In this document: positions 1-6,711 of the stretch, one piece after another | Layout of the letters: every line of letters starts with the position of its first letter | How positions within the stretch are numbered: the stretch's first letter is position 1 | NCBI GenBank assembly: GCA_003354055.1 | Contig: PIVQ01000190.1 | Location: forward strand, 1-10,731 | DNA from: Desulfobacteraceae bacterium | Lineage (GTDB): Bacteria; Desulfobacterota; Desulfobacteria; Desulfobacterales; Desulfobacteraceae | DNA: 10,731 nucleotides | Direction of reading: 5' to 3' | Translations under genes and position numbers: made by a program | The notes under the pieces: generated by a model | The model's database searches: none | Seen by the model: the letters and a program-made list of their open reading frames with translations, nothing else | Told to the model about the DNA's origin: nothing

Positions 1-486
1 AGCCGGTTACCCGGCATTATCCGGGAAGCCATGATGATGGTGGGAGGAATCTTATTAATCCTAGGGGTTTCCCTGGCCTTTACCAACTTCCTCATTGATG
101 CCGAAGCCCCCATGAAATTGTTCCAGCTCTGCCAGACCTATGTGTCCAGCAAACTTGTATTTCTCATCCTGCTCAATATTTTCCTGCTGGTCCTCGGCGC
201 CATGCTGGATATCTTCTCAGCGATTATCATCATGGTGCCCCTGATGCTGCCCGTTGCCCTGGAGTACGGAGTTCATCCGGTCCACCTTGGCATCATCTTT
301 TTAGCCAATATGCAGATCGGATATTTTACCCCGCCCGTTGGCATGAATCTCTTCATTGCAGGCTATCGTTTCAACAAACCCATTGTTGAGATTTACCGGG
401 CCACCATTCCCTTTATGCTGGTGTTGCTGTTGTCCGTCCTGATCATCACCTATTGGCCGGCCTTAAGCCTGTTTTTAATTTCCTGA
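1..486 (+). CDS. TRAP transporter large permease subunit (DctM type), C-terminal part
   Basis: This is the last 161 residues of an inner-membrane TRAP transporter large subunit, the ion-coupled channel that works with a small membrane subunit and a periplasmic binding protein to import carboxylates and similar organic acids. The reading frame is open from base 1, so the gene starts outside the window; the ATG codons at 31-39 are internal. The protein is almost entirely hydrophobic, with membrane stretches near fragment residues 11-32, 52-69, 72-90, 94-122 and 133-160. The segment FTPPVGMNLFIAGYRF (about 109-124) is a typical DctM C-terminal signature. Family members are usually about 425 residues, so roughly the last third is seen. 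The stop lies 23 bp before the activator gene, suggesting one operon. The substrate cannot be read from this fragment; a link to the ligase at 2532 is inferred from position only. Confidence 0.9.
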   Translation, partial: SRLPGIIREAMMMVGGILLILGVSLAFTNFLIDAEAPMKLFQLCQTYVSSKLVFLILLNIFLLVLGAMLDIFSAIIIMVPLMLPVALEYGVHPVHLGIIFLANMQIGYFTPPVGMNLFIAGYRFNKPIVEIYRATIPFMLVLLLSVLIITYWPALSLFLIS

Positions 487-497
487 CCTGCTGATCC

Positions 498-505
498 GGG
501 AGGTG
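498..505 (+). promoter_or_regulatory. Ribosome binding site of the sigma-54 activator gene
   Basis: GGGAGGTG lies four bases before the ATG at 510. It is a strong Shine-Dalgarno sequence in the 23 bp gap after the transporter stop, so the activator can be translated from a transporter transcript. It supports the start at 510. Confidence 0.7.
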
Positions 506-509
506 TTGC

Positions 510-2300
510 ATGTCGAAAACTTCTGTTGATACCAATAAGACCCTGAATGCCCTGGTCCGTAGAGAGGAACAATACAGAAGCATCTTTGAAAACACCAGGG
601 CCGGTACTATTATTTCCGAGGCAGACATGACCATTTCTCTGGCAAATGATGAATTTGCCCGTATGACCGGGTATTGCCGGTCAGATATTGAGGGAAAGAT
701 GAAATGGACCCAGGTGGTGGCGTTGCCCGAAGACCGGGAAAAGATGATCCGATTTCACCGCAACCGCAGGCAATCCCGGGACAAGGCCCCCAGAAACTAC
801 GAATTCACCCTCACCGATAAAGAGAACCGTCATAAAAACATCCTGGCCCGGGTGGATGTAATTCAGGGAACTGATAAAAGCGTGGGCTCATTTATCGACA
901 TCACCCCCATGGTCCGGGCCCAGCAGGAGGTCCGTGAAAATGAATCGAGGCTCAGGGGGATTCTGGAGGCCTTTGAGGGATTTATCTATATTTGCGGTCA
1001 AAACTACCGGGTCACCTATGTCAACAAGAACCTTGCCCCCATCACCGGCAGTCCCGGATCAAACCTGCCCTGTCATAAAAAAATTTTCAATTCAGACATC
1101 CCCTGTTCCTGGTGCCCCCTTGAGACAGTCTATACAGGGCAAACCGTGAAACAGGAGATTCAATGCCGAGAGACCGGCAGGTGGTATTACGCTGTCAGTA
1201 CCCCCATCTTTGGTCCGAAAAACTATGTGCTCCGCCAGCAGACCGTTCTCATTGACATCCATGAACGCAAACAGGCTGAAGTTGAAATAAAGGCCCGGGA
1301 GGCTGTTCTTCACAGGGAAAACAAAAAGCTTCGGGCTGCCATACGGGACCGGTCCGAATTTTGCGGCATTGTGGGCAAAAGCCGGGCCATGTTAGAAGTT
1401 TATGAACTCATTCTCAGGGCGGGCATGACGGATGTAAATGTCATTGTTTACGGGGAGTCCGGAACCGGTAAGGAACTTGTGGCCCGGGCGATTCATGAGA
1501 TGAGCGACCGGAACGGCAACCGGTTTGTGCCGGTTCATTGCGGTGCCATCCCGCCCAATCTCATGGAAAGTGAATTTTTCGGTGTCAGAAAAGGCGCCTT
1601 TACCGGGGCATCGCAAAACCGGGCAGGTCTTCTGGACCTGGCACATGACGGCACCCTGTTTCTGGATGAACTGGGAGAACTGGATATCAATTTTCAGGTT
1701 ACCTTGTTACGGGTCCTGGAGGGGGCAGGCTATATGCGGGTGGGGGGACGGCAGATCAGGGAACCGGACATCCGCTTTGTTGCCGCAACCAACCAGGATC
1801 TGAACGAGCAGGTCAATAAGGGGACCATGCGGGAGGATTTTTTTTACAGAATTCATATCCTGCCGATTTATCTGCCGCCCCTGCGGGAACGAAAAGAGGA
1901 TATTCCCCTTCTGGTGAGCCACTTTCTTGAAAAGCACCACGCCCAAACCAGGCAACTGCCCGCCCATGTCATGGAAACCCTGCAGGCCCATGACTGGCCC
2001 GGGAACGTTCGGGAACTGGAAAATTCCCTCCAACGGTATATAAACCTGGGAAACCTGGAATTTTTAAGAGCCGGAACAACTCAGGATCAAGCTCATTCTT
2101 CCCAAAATCGAGTGCTTGGAGAGCAAAGCAACACCCCGCTCAAAGAGGCGATGAACCGATTTGAAAAAGCCTACATTACCCGGATCCTGGATCAACACCA
2201 ATGGAATAGAAAAACAACGGCAAAGGCGCTGTCCATTGGCCGCAAAACCCTGTACACAAAGATGACGCAGTTGGAGATACAAAAACCGGGTCAACTATGA
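510..2300 (+). CDS. Sigma-54-dependent transcriptional activator with two PAS domains
   Basis: This 596-residue bacterial enhancer-binding protein would activate sigma-54 RNA polymerase by ATP hydrolysis. Seen in order: a PAS domain at about residues 15-135; a second PAS domain at about 145-255 with three cysteines (C188, C199, C202, pattern PCxWCP); a short probable coiled linker (255-282); the AAA+ domain at about 285-510; and a Fis-type helix-turn-helix at about 555-590. The AAA+ core looks intact: Walker A GESGTGKE (315-322), the sigma-54 contact loop GAFTGA (362-367), Walker B LFLDE (383-387), sensor I AATNQD (425-430) and [10 protein letters not shown] (496-505). There is no receiver domain, so control is probably by a ligand or redox state sensed by the PAS domains. 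It follows the TRAP permease by 23 bp. Its last codons and stop lie inside the first palindrome of the control region of the downstream ligase gene, its most likely target. The signal sensed is unknown. Confidence 0.95.
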   Translation: MSKTSVDTNKTLNALVRREEQYRSIFENTRAGTIISEADMTISLANDEFARMTGYCRSDIEGKMKWTQVVALPEDREKMIRFHRNRRQSRDKAPRNYEFTLTDKENRHKNILARVDVIQGTDKSVGSFIDITPMVRAQQEVRENESRLRGILEAFEGFIYICGQNYRVTYVNKNLAPITGSPGSNLPCHKKIFNSDIPCSWCPLETVYTGQTVKQEIQCRETGRWYYAVSTPIFGPKNYVLRQQTVLIDIHERKQAEVEIKAREAVLHRENKKLRAAIRDRSEFCGIVGKSRAMLEVYELILRAGMTDVNVIVYGESGTGKELVARAIHEMSDRNGNRFVPVHCGAIPPNLMESEFFGVRKGAFTGASQNRAGLLDLAHDGTLFLDELGELDINFQVTLLRVLEGAGYMRVGGRQIREPDIRFVAATNQDLNEQVNKGTMREDFFYRIHILPIYLPPLRERKEDIPLLVSHFLEKHHAQTRQLPAHVMETLQAHDWPGNVRELENSLQRYINLGNLEFLRAGTTQDQAHSSQNRVLGEQSNTPLKEAMNRFEKAYITRILDQHQWNRKTTAKALSIGRKTLYTKMTQLEIQKPGQL

Positions 2301-2304
2301 CCCG
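2287..2304. promoter_or_regulatory. Palindromic site A, probable activator binding site (UAS)
   Basis: The perfect inverted repeat CGGGTCA-ACTA-TGACCCG overlaps the last codons and TGA stop (2298-2300) of the activator gene. The same palindrome recurs at 2375-2392 and imperfectly at 2306-2323. A 7-4-7 dyad repeated upstream of a -24/-12 promoter and next to a Fis-type activator gene fits an enhancer-like upstream activating sequence. Its centre is about 205 bp upstream of the predicted transcription start. Binding by the neighbouring activator is inferred. Confidence 0.6.
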
Positions 2305-2305
2305 T

Positions 2306-2323
2306 CGGGTCGCTTGCTACCCG
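2306..2323. promoter_or_regulatory. Palindromic site B, imperfect copy of the UAS
   Basis: CGGGTCG-CTTG-CTACCCG keeps the 7-4-7 layout of site A, with six of seven arm positions paired. Its centre is 19 bp from that of site A. Adjacent strong and weak sites are common where activators bind cooperatively; here that is inferred from the sequence alone. Confidence 0.5.
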
Positions 2324-2370
2324 TTTGCCAAAACAGAGCCCAGCCAACCAGATCCGGGACTGACCTTCTG

Positions 2371-2399
2371 AATACGGGTCAATTCTGACCCGTATTTTT
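2371..2399 (+). terminator. Intrinsic terminator after the activator gene, overlapping UAS site C
   Basis: The arms AATACGGGTCA and TGACCCGTATT form a perfect 11 bp stem around the loop ATTC and run directly into five T bases (2395-2399). This is a good rho-independent terminator about 70 bp after the activator stop. The core of the stem (2375-2392, CGGGTCA-ATTC-TGACCCG) is also the third copy of the palindrome seen at sites A and B, so the element may act both as RNA hairpin and as DNA operator. Confidence 0.7.
2375..2392. promoter_or_regulatory. Palindromic site C, probable activator binding site (UAS)
   Basis: This is a perfect CGGGTCA-N4-TGACCCG dyad with the same arms as site A but a different spacer (ATTC instead of ACTA). 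Conserved arms with a divergent spacer suggest selection on protein contacts. Its centre lies 88 bp from that of site A and about 118 bp upstream of the predicted start of transcription, within the usual range for sigma-54 enhancers. Confidence 0.6.
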
Positions 2400-2443
2400 A
2401 AAAGAATAAAAGACTCATCCTCCAAATAACAGCAAAGCGAACT

Positions 2444-2456
2444 TAACCCATTGATA
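2444..2456 (-). promoter_or_regulatory. Probable IHF binding site
   Basis: TAACCCATTGATA matches the reverse complement of the IHF consensus WATCAANNNNTTR at every fixed position. It lies between UAS site C and the -24/-12 promoter, where IHF commonly bends DNA to bring a bound activator to sigma-54 polymerase. A match to a short degenerate consensus alone is weak; the position is what makes it credible. Confidence 0.55.
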
Positions 2457-2475
2457 ATCTTCATATTCTATACCC

Positions 2476-2491
2476 TGGCATGAAAAGTGTT
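2476..2491 (+). promoter_or_regulatory. Sigma-54 (-24/-12) promoter of the acyl-CoA ligase gene
   Basis: TGGCATGAAAAGTGTT matches the consensus TGGCAYRNNNNTTGCW at 10 of 12 defined positions, with a complete -24 element (TGGCATG) and correct spacing. In the -12 element the invariant G is present but the following C is T. Transcription should start near 2501, giving a leader of about 30 bases before the ATG at 2532. The upstream palindromes, IHF site and neighbouring sigma-54 activator gene support the call. Confidence 0.65.
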
Positions 2492-2522
2492 ATTACAAGG
2501 GTATCGCCAATTTAAATCTTAC

Positions 2523-2529
2523 GGAGGAG
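2523..2529 (+). promoter_or_regulatory. Ribosome binding site deciding the ligase start
   Basis: GGAGGAG lies just before the ATG at 2532. The only longer alternative, a GTG at 2487, has no such site and lies inside the -12 element of the predicted promoter, upstream of the expected transcription start. This site therefore favours 2532. Confidence 0.75.
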
Positions 2530-2531
2530 CC

Positions 2532-4187
2532 ATGCCCGAAGAATCCTGCACAGCCTTATCATCTGAAGACAAATCCCGTTTCAGCACTCTGAACGAAGAG
2601 AACCTTGATTTTCTCATGAACCGTTACAACAGGGTCAACCGGTGGGTTATCGCCGATATGATCCGCCGCAGTGCCTACCATTATCCGGACAAGGCGGCCC
2701 TGATTTTCAAAGACAGATCCCTGACCTATGCGCAGCTGGAAGCGGAAAGCAACCGGGTGGCCAATGCTCTGATTGACATGGGGGTAAAAAAATATGATCG
2801 CGTTGCGATCCTGGCACACAATACCATTGATCATGTCCTGGTCTGGCTCGGCTGCTGTAAAATCGGAGCGGTTTATCTGGCCATCAACTATCTTCTCAAA
2901 GGTAAGGATGTCACCTATTGTATCGATCATTCCGAAAGTCGTGTGTTTATTGTGGAAGATGCGCTTTATGAGCTGGTGGAGGATGTGCTGGACGATATGG
3001 GTACGGTCCAATCCTTTATCTGGTCGGATGATATGGCGGGTAAGCCCTCTGTCAATGACCGGTTCAGGGATTTCAAAACCTGGTACAAGGCCTATCCTGC
3101 GACCGAACCCCATGCCCGGCTCCGTATTGAAGAGCCCTGCCAGATGACCTATACCAGCGGAACCGAATCCCTTCCCAAGGGCGTCATCATCAGCAACCAG
3201 GCCCTGATAGCCCAGTATATGGGCGCCATTATCGACGGAAATTATTCAGCTGATGATATTAACGTCAATGCCCTGCCCATCTACCATTGTGCCCAGAGGG
3301 ATGTGTTCATGAATCCCATGTTCTGGCTGGGAGGAACCAATATCCTGGTAACCCCGGATATCGAAGAGATTCTCAAAACCATAGACCGATACAGGGCCTC
3401 CATGTTTTTTGCCCCGCCCACGGTATGGATCGGCCTGCTGCGCCATCCGGATTTTGACCGTTATGATCTGTCCTGTTTGAAAAAATGTTACTACGGCGCC
3501 TCCATCATGCCGGTGGAAGTACTCAAGGAGATCCTGGAACGGCTGCCCGGCGCAGGGGTGTATAATTATTACGGCCAGACAGAGCTTGCCCCCTACCACA
3601 CCATTTTAAAGGCCGAAGATGCCATGGAGAAACTGGGATCCGCAGGTATGGCAGGACTGAACATGGAAACACGCCTGGAAGATGAGGCCGGGAATCCCGT
3701 TATGGAACAGAACCAGCCCGGAGAAATCTGCGGCAAAGGCCCCCACGCCATGACCATGTACTTTAAAGAGCCGGATAAAACCGAGACCGCCATGAAAGGC
3801 GGGTGGTTTCATTCAGGAGATATCGGTATCCAGGATGAGGACCGCTATATTTGTGTGGTGGACCGGAAAAAAGACATGATCAAAACCGGCGGGGAGAATG
3901 TTTCCACCCGGGAGGTGGAAGAAGCCATTTACCTGGACAAGCGGGTGGAGGAAACCGCAGTTATCGGGCTGTCACATGAAAAATGGATGGAAGCAGTGGC
4001 TGCCGTGGTCGTGCCCCGGCAGGGGGAGACCATTGAGGAACAGGACATCATTGATCTTTGCAAGGCAAACCTGGCCCCGTTCAAGGTTCCCAAAAAAGTT
4101 ATTATCGCAGGTGCTCTGCCTAAAACTCCCACAGGCAAGATTTTAAAACGGGATATGAGAGAAGAGTACAAACATCTGTTTTCTTAA
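2532..4187 (+). CDS. AMP-forming acyl-CoA synthetase (carboxylate-CoA ligase)
   Basis: This 551-residue member of the ANL (AMP-binding) family would activate a carboxylic acid with ATP to an acyl-adenylate and transfer it to CoA in the cytoplasm. Visible motifs are the phosphate-binding loop YTSGTESLPKG (207-217), YYGQTE (346-351), GWFHSGD (424-430), the hinge region DRKKDMIKTGGENV (444-457) and PTGK with the catalytic lysine K536. Length and motif order are normal, so it should be active. The phosphate loop has ES where many relatives have TG. The overall style is closest to fatty-acyl-CoA ligases, but an aromatic or short branched acid cannot be excluded. The gene is preceded by the sigma-54 control region, so it is probably induced by the neighbouring activator. 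With the TRAP permease it may form an uptake-and-activation route for one acid; that link is inferred. Confidence 0.92.
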   Translation: MPEESCTALSSEDKSRFSTLNEENLDFLMNRYNRVNRWVIADMIRRSAYHYPDKAALIFKDRSLTYAQLEAESNRVANALIDMGVKKYDRVAILAHNTIDHVLVWLGCCKIGAVYLAINYLLKGKDVTYCIDHSESRVFIVEDALYELVEDVLDDMGTVQSFIWSDDMAGKPSVNDRFRDFKTWYKAYPATEPHARLRIEEPCQMTYTSGTESLPKGVIISNQALIAQYMGAIIDGNYSADDINVNALPIYHCAQRDVFMNPMFWLGGTNILVTPDIEEILKTIDRYRASMFFAPPTVWIGLLRHPDFDRYDLSCLKKCYYGASIMPVEVLKEILERLPGAGVYNYYGQTELAPYHTILKAEDAMEKLGSAGMAGLNMETRLEDEAGNPVMEQNQPGEICGKGPHAMTMYFKEPDKTETAMKGGWFHSGDIGIQDEDRYICVVDRKKDMIKTGGENVSTREVEEAIYLDKRVEETAVIGLSHEKWMEAVAAVVVPRQGETIEEQDIIDLCKANLAPFKVPKKVIIAGALPKTPTGKILKRDMREEYKHLFS

Positions 4188-4206
4188 GGCCTGTAAAAAA
4201 AATTTC

Positions 4207-4226
4207 AAACCATATTATCATGGTTT
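4207..4226. terminator. Possible bidirectional terminator between convergent genes
   Basis: AAACCAT and ATGGTTT form a 7 bp stem around a six-base loop in the 68 bp gap between the ligase (plus) and kinase (minus) genes. Four T bases (4224-4227) close the plus side, while the minus side meets an eight-base A run (4195-4202 region) a few bases away that reads as T on that strand. The stem is AT-rich and short, so the call is tentative; the convergent position supports it. Confidence 0.4.
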
Positions 4227-4255
4227 TCCCATTGTTTAATATCTCTTTGGGAAGA

Positions 4256-6577
4256 CTATGGTGATGCGGTGACATCTCTTATTTCCTGATCCACCTGGCC
4301 AGCCTTGCCAATCAGGGCATTGATATGATCCACGTAGACTTTATTACGACAGGGCTTTGACAGGTGGTCAATCAATGGATCCTTCTGCTTCAGGGCTTCA
4401 ATGGATTCAAGGAACTCGATATTTCCTGAAATAAAGAGAATCGGAACCGCCGTATCTGTCTTCCTGATATAATGGTATACGTCCATGCCGGTCATTCCCC
4501 CTGGCAGAATATAGTCCAGGCTGACACAATCATAGGTGTTCTCGTCAAAAAGCCGGGTGGCCTGGGCCCCCTCCGACGCAATATCTACCAGGTGCCCGCA
4601 GGGGGCCTGGTTCAGGATTCTCTCCTGTATTTCTGAAATTGCAGGTTCGTCTTCCACAAGAAGTATGGACTTTCCGACATGCAGCCGGGTCTCCATGAGG
4701 TCGGATTTTTCTTTCTGGGTCAACTCCTTTTCAATAGCAGGCATGCAGATCCTGAATGTTGTTCCGGAGTTGATCTGCGACACCACATGGATACTCCCGT
4801 TGTGCTGTTCAATATACTTTTTAACATTGGCCATTCCATAACCGGTTCCCTTAATGTCATCATCATAGGCATTGATAAAATCACGGCTGCCCTTCAGGGT
4901 AAAGGAAGGATCGTAGATCCGGGACAGATGCTCCTTGGGAATACCGCACCCGTTATCCTCGACTTCAAAGCAGATCTGTTCGTCATAAAGATAGGATCGA
5001 CAGACAATACTTGGGACTGCCTGCTTACACACGGCATGTATGGCATTCTGCAGCAGGTTTACCAGGGTATGCTCTATCATTCCCTGGTCGGCAAACAACT
5101 CCGGCAAACCGCCTTGAATTTCCACAGCAATGTGAAGGCCGTCGGAATCCTTCTTCATCAGGTCGACCACACGTTCGATTTTTTCGTTGATATCAAAAAA
5201 GACCTGTCTGGGTTCCTGATCCTTGGCAAAGGCCACCAGATTTTTGGTTAAATTCTTTCCCCTGATCGTCTGGTCAAAGATCAACTCTAACCGTTCCTGA
5301 ATCTCCTGATCATGGCAATCGTACAAAAGCAACTCTGCGTTCCCCATGATAACACCAAGAACGTTGTTGAAGTCATGGGCCATTTTCCCGGCAATCTGAC
5401 CGACAAGGGCATATTTTTTCTGCTCTGCCACCAGTTTCCGAATGCGTTCCTTTTCTATTTCCTCCTGGTGCCTCCGCTCAATGTCTTTTTTCAGACTGAG
5501 ATTGGCACTCTTCAATTCAGCAGACTGTTTTTCCAGTCGCCTGAACATATCATCCAATGTAAAAACAAGCACACCGATTTCATCCACCCCTGTCGGCAGG
5601 ACGCGTGTTGAATCATCGCCCGTCTTAAACATCTGTTCCGCATGGGTCTTTAACTTTTTAACAGGACGAAATACGGTCCTGTGTAAAAACGCAAGCATCA
5701 ATAGAATCGCACCCAGACCGGCCAGAAAAATTGAGACCAAAGACGACTTCAGGGTTGCCTGCCCCCTGGCACTTATCTTTTTGGGAATCCTAGATTCTAT
5801 AAAAAAAGCCGTCTCTCCCCGGATATCAGGGACAGGCTCATATATGACAAGAACATCTTCATTGGGGTCAGACAGGATCAGGTATGGCTGACGCTCTAAA
5901 AACCGGTCGGCAATCTCCTGAGCTTTAACAGAATGCCTTAAAATCAACTCAAACGTAACCTGGGTCTGGTCTGTCAGTGTCGCTTGCATGGCACTACCTA
6001 AAAACCTGCCCATCATAATCGTCCCGACAACCGGGCCCTTATTGTGATTGGTAATGATAGGCCTTGAGGCGATAATCATAGGGCCTTTTTCAGTCATAAA
6101 AATACCGGAAACCCCTGCGCCCGACAGGTCCTTTCCCTTGATATCATAGCTGAGAAAAGGACTTTCCTTCGAATGCAGCACATTGGCAAACGAAACCAGA
6201 GAAATTGGCTTTTCGGTTGCAAGGTCGATAATTTTTCCATATACGACCTTGCCTTCCAAGGTAAGCAGATAGATAAGATTAAGGCTGTTATCCGTGAACG
6301 AGCTTATGGGAAGGTTATCGTCTATGTAGGTTCCGGAACCGGTCCGGATGAAGTCATAGGTTTCATCCCAGGCGGACCAGTCATGCAACAGGGAATCCAG
6401 GTGGTGCCTCTCTCTATCAATGGCCTGGCGCACCCGTTTGGAATTTTTAACCGCCTCTTCCTGCTCGATTGTCACAAAACTGGGAAGAATAATATATTGA
6501 TGGATGGCCAGATGTAACAGGCCGAAGAAAAAGAAAAAAAGCACCAGAACAAGGACGATTTTTGTCCGTATCGCCAT
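4256..6577 (-). CDS. Membrane-bound hybrid sensor histidine kinase (CHASE4-HAMP-HisKA-HATPase-REC)
   Basis: This 773-residue inner-membrane sensor kinase has a fused C-terminal receiver. Seen: TM1 at about 7-27; a periplasmic CHASE4-like domain (about 30-270) with the signature DWSAWDETYDF (66-76); TM2 at about 279-299; HAMP (300-350); a probable coiled coil (345-390); a HisKA box with phospho-acceptor H401 in MAHDFNN; N box NLLQNAIHA (507-515); G1 DNGCGIP (541-547); G2 GTGYGMANV (577-585); and a receiver domain (635-757) with E642/D643, phospho-acceptor D688, S717 and K741. All catalytic positions look intact. The start at 6577 is chosen because GAGGTGG lies eight bases upstream; a GTG four codons earlier (6589) lies within that site. 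No DNA-binding partner is adjacent, so it is an orphan hybrid kinase that probably passes phosphate to a phosphotransfer protein elsewhere. It follows glnE by 134 bp on the same strand. The signal is unknown. Confidence 0.92.
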   Translation of the reverse strand: MAIRTKIVLVLVLFFFFFGLLHLAIHQYIILPSFVTIEQEEAVKNSKRVRQAIDRERHHLDSLLHDWSAWDETYDFIRTGSGTYIDDNLPISSFTDNSLNLIYLLTLEGKVVYGKIIDLATEKPISLVSFANVLHSKESPFLSYDIKGKDLSGAGVSGIFMTEKGPMIIASRPIITNHNKGPVVGTIMMGRFLGSAMQATLTDQTQVTFELILRHSVKAQEIADRFLERQPYLILSDPNEDVLVIYEPVPDIRGETAFFIESRIPKKISARGQATLKSSLVSIFLAGLGAILLMLAFLHRTVFRPVKKLKTHAEQMFKTGDDSTRVLPTGVDEIGVLVFTLDDMFRRLEKQSAELKSANLSLKKDIERRHQEEIEKERIRKLVAEQKKYALVGQIAGKMAHDFNNVLGVIMGNAELLLYDCHDQEIQERLELIFDQTIRGKNLTKNLVAFAKDQEPRQVFFDINEKIERVVDLMKKDSDGLHIAVEIQGGLPELFADQGMIEHTLVNLLQNAIHAVCKQAVPSIVCRSYLYDEQICFEVEDNGCGIPKEHLSRIYDPSFTLKGSRDFINAYDDDIKGTGYGMANVKKYIEQHNGSIHVVSQINSGTTFRICMPAIEKELTQKEKSDLMETRLHVGKSILLVEDEPAISEIQERILNQAPCGHLVDIASEGAQATRLFDENTYDCVSLDYILPGGMTGMDVYHYIRKTDTAVPILFISGNIEFLESIEALKQKDPLIDHLSKPCRNKVYVDHINALIGKAGQVDQEIRDVTASP

Positions 6578-6585
6578 ATTAATCC

Positions 6586-6592
6586 CCACCTC
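6586..6592 (-). promoter_or_regulatory. Ribosome binding site deciding the kinase start
   Basis: On the minus strand GAGGTGG lies eight bases before the ATG at 6577. The alternative GTG start at 6589 falls inside this site and would have no good ribosome site of its own. Confidence 0.65.
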
Positions 6593-6665
6593 ATGATATG
6601 CTAGAATATGCTTTATCGGAGAATAGTAACATAAAACACTTAAAAATACACGAAGTGGTTTTAAT

Positions 6666-6698
6666 CAGCGGGAAGGCCCAGCGGATAATGCCCAGCGG
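6666..6698. repeat. Three short direct repeats CAGCGG between glnE and the kinase gene
   Basis: CAGCGG occurs at 6666-6671, 6679-6684 and 6693-6698, at steps of 13 and 14 bp. The second and third copies share the longer GCCCAGCGG. The array begins 14 bp past the glnE stop (minus strand). No clear hairpin with a T-tract is present, so it does not look like a simple terminator. A role as binding sites is only a possibility. Confidence 0.4.
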
Positions 6699-6711
6699 GT
6701 AGGGCTCCCCA

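Noticed and set aside
1008..1014. Single CGGGTCA half-site inside the activator gene
   Set aside because: The partner arm is absent, so it is a chance half-site in coding sequence.
2487..2531. Longer ligase start at GTG 2487, adding 15 residues
   Set aside because: It lies inside the -12 promoter element, upstream of the expected transcription start, and has no ribosome site; ATG 2532 has GGAGGAG just upstream.
2559..3113. Minus-strand open frame of 184 codons within the ligase gene
   Set aside because: It is antisense to conserved ligase motifs and has no credible ribosome site or domain.
4679..5251. Long plus-strand open frame of 190 codons opposite the kinase gene
   Set aside because: It is antisense to a clearly functional kinase and its translation shows no protein-like motifs; it is a shadow of the real frame.
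6578..6589. Longer kinase start at GTG 6589
   Set aside because: The codon overlaps the best ribosome site, which is well spaced for the ATG at 6577.
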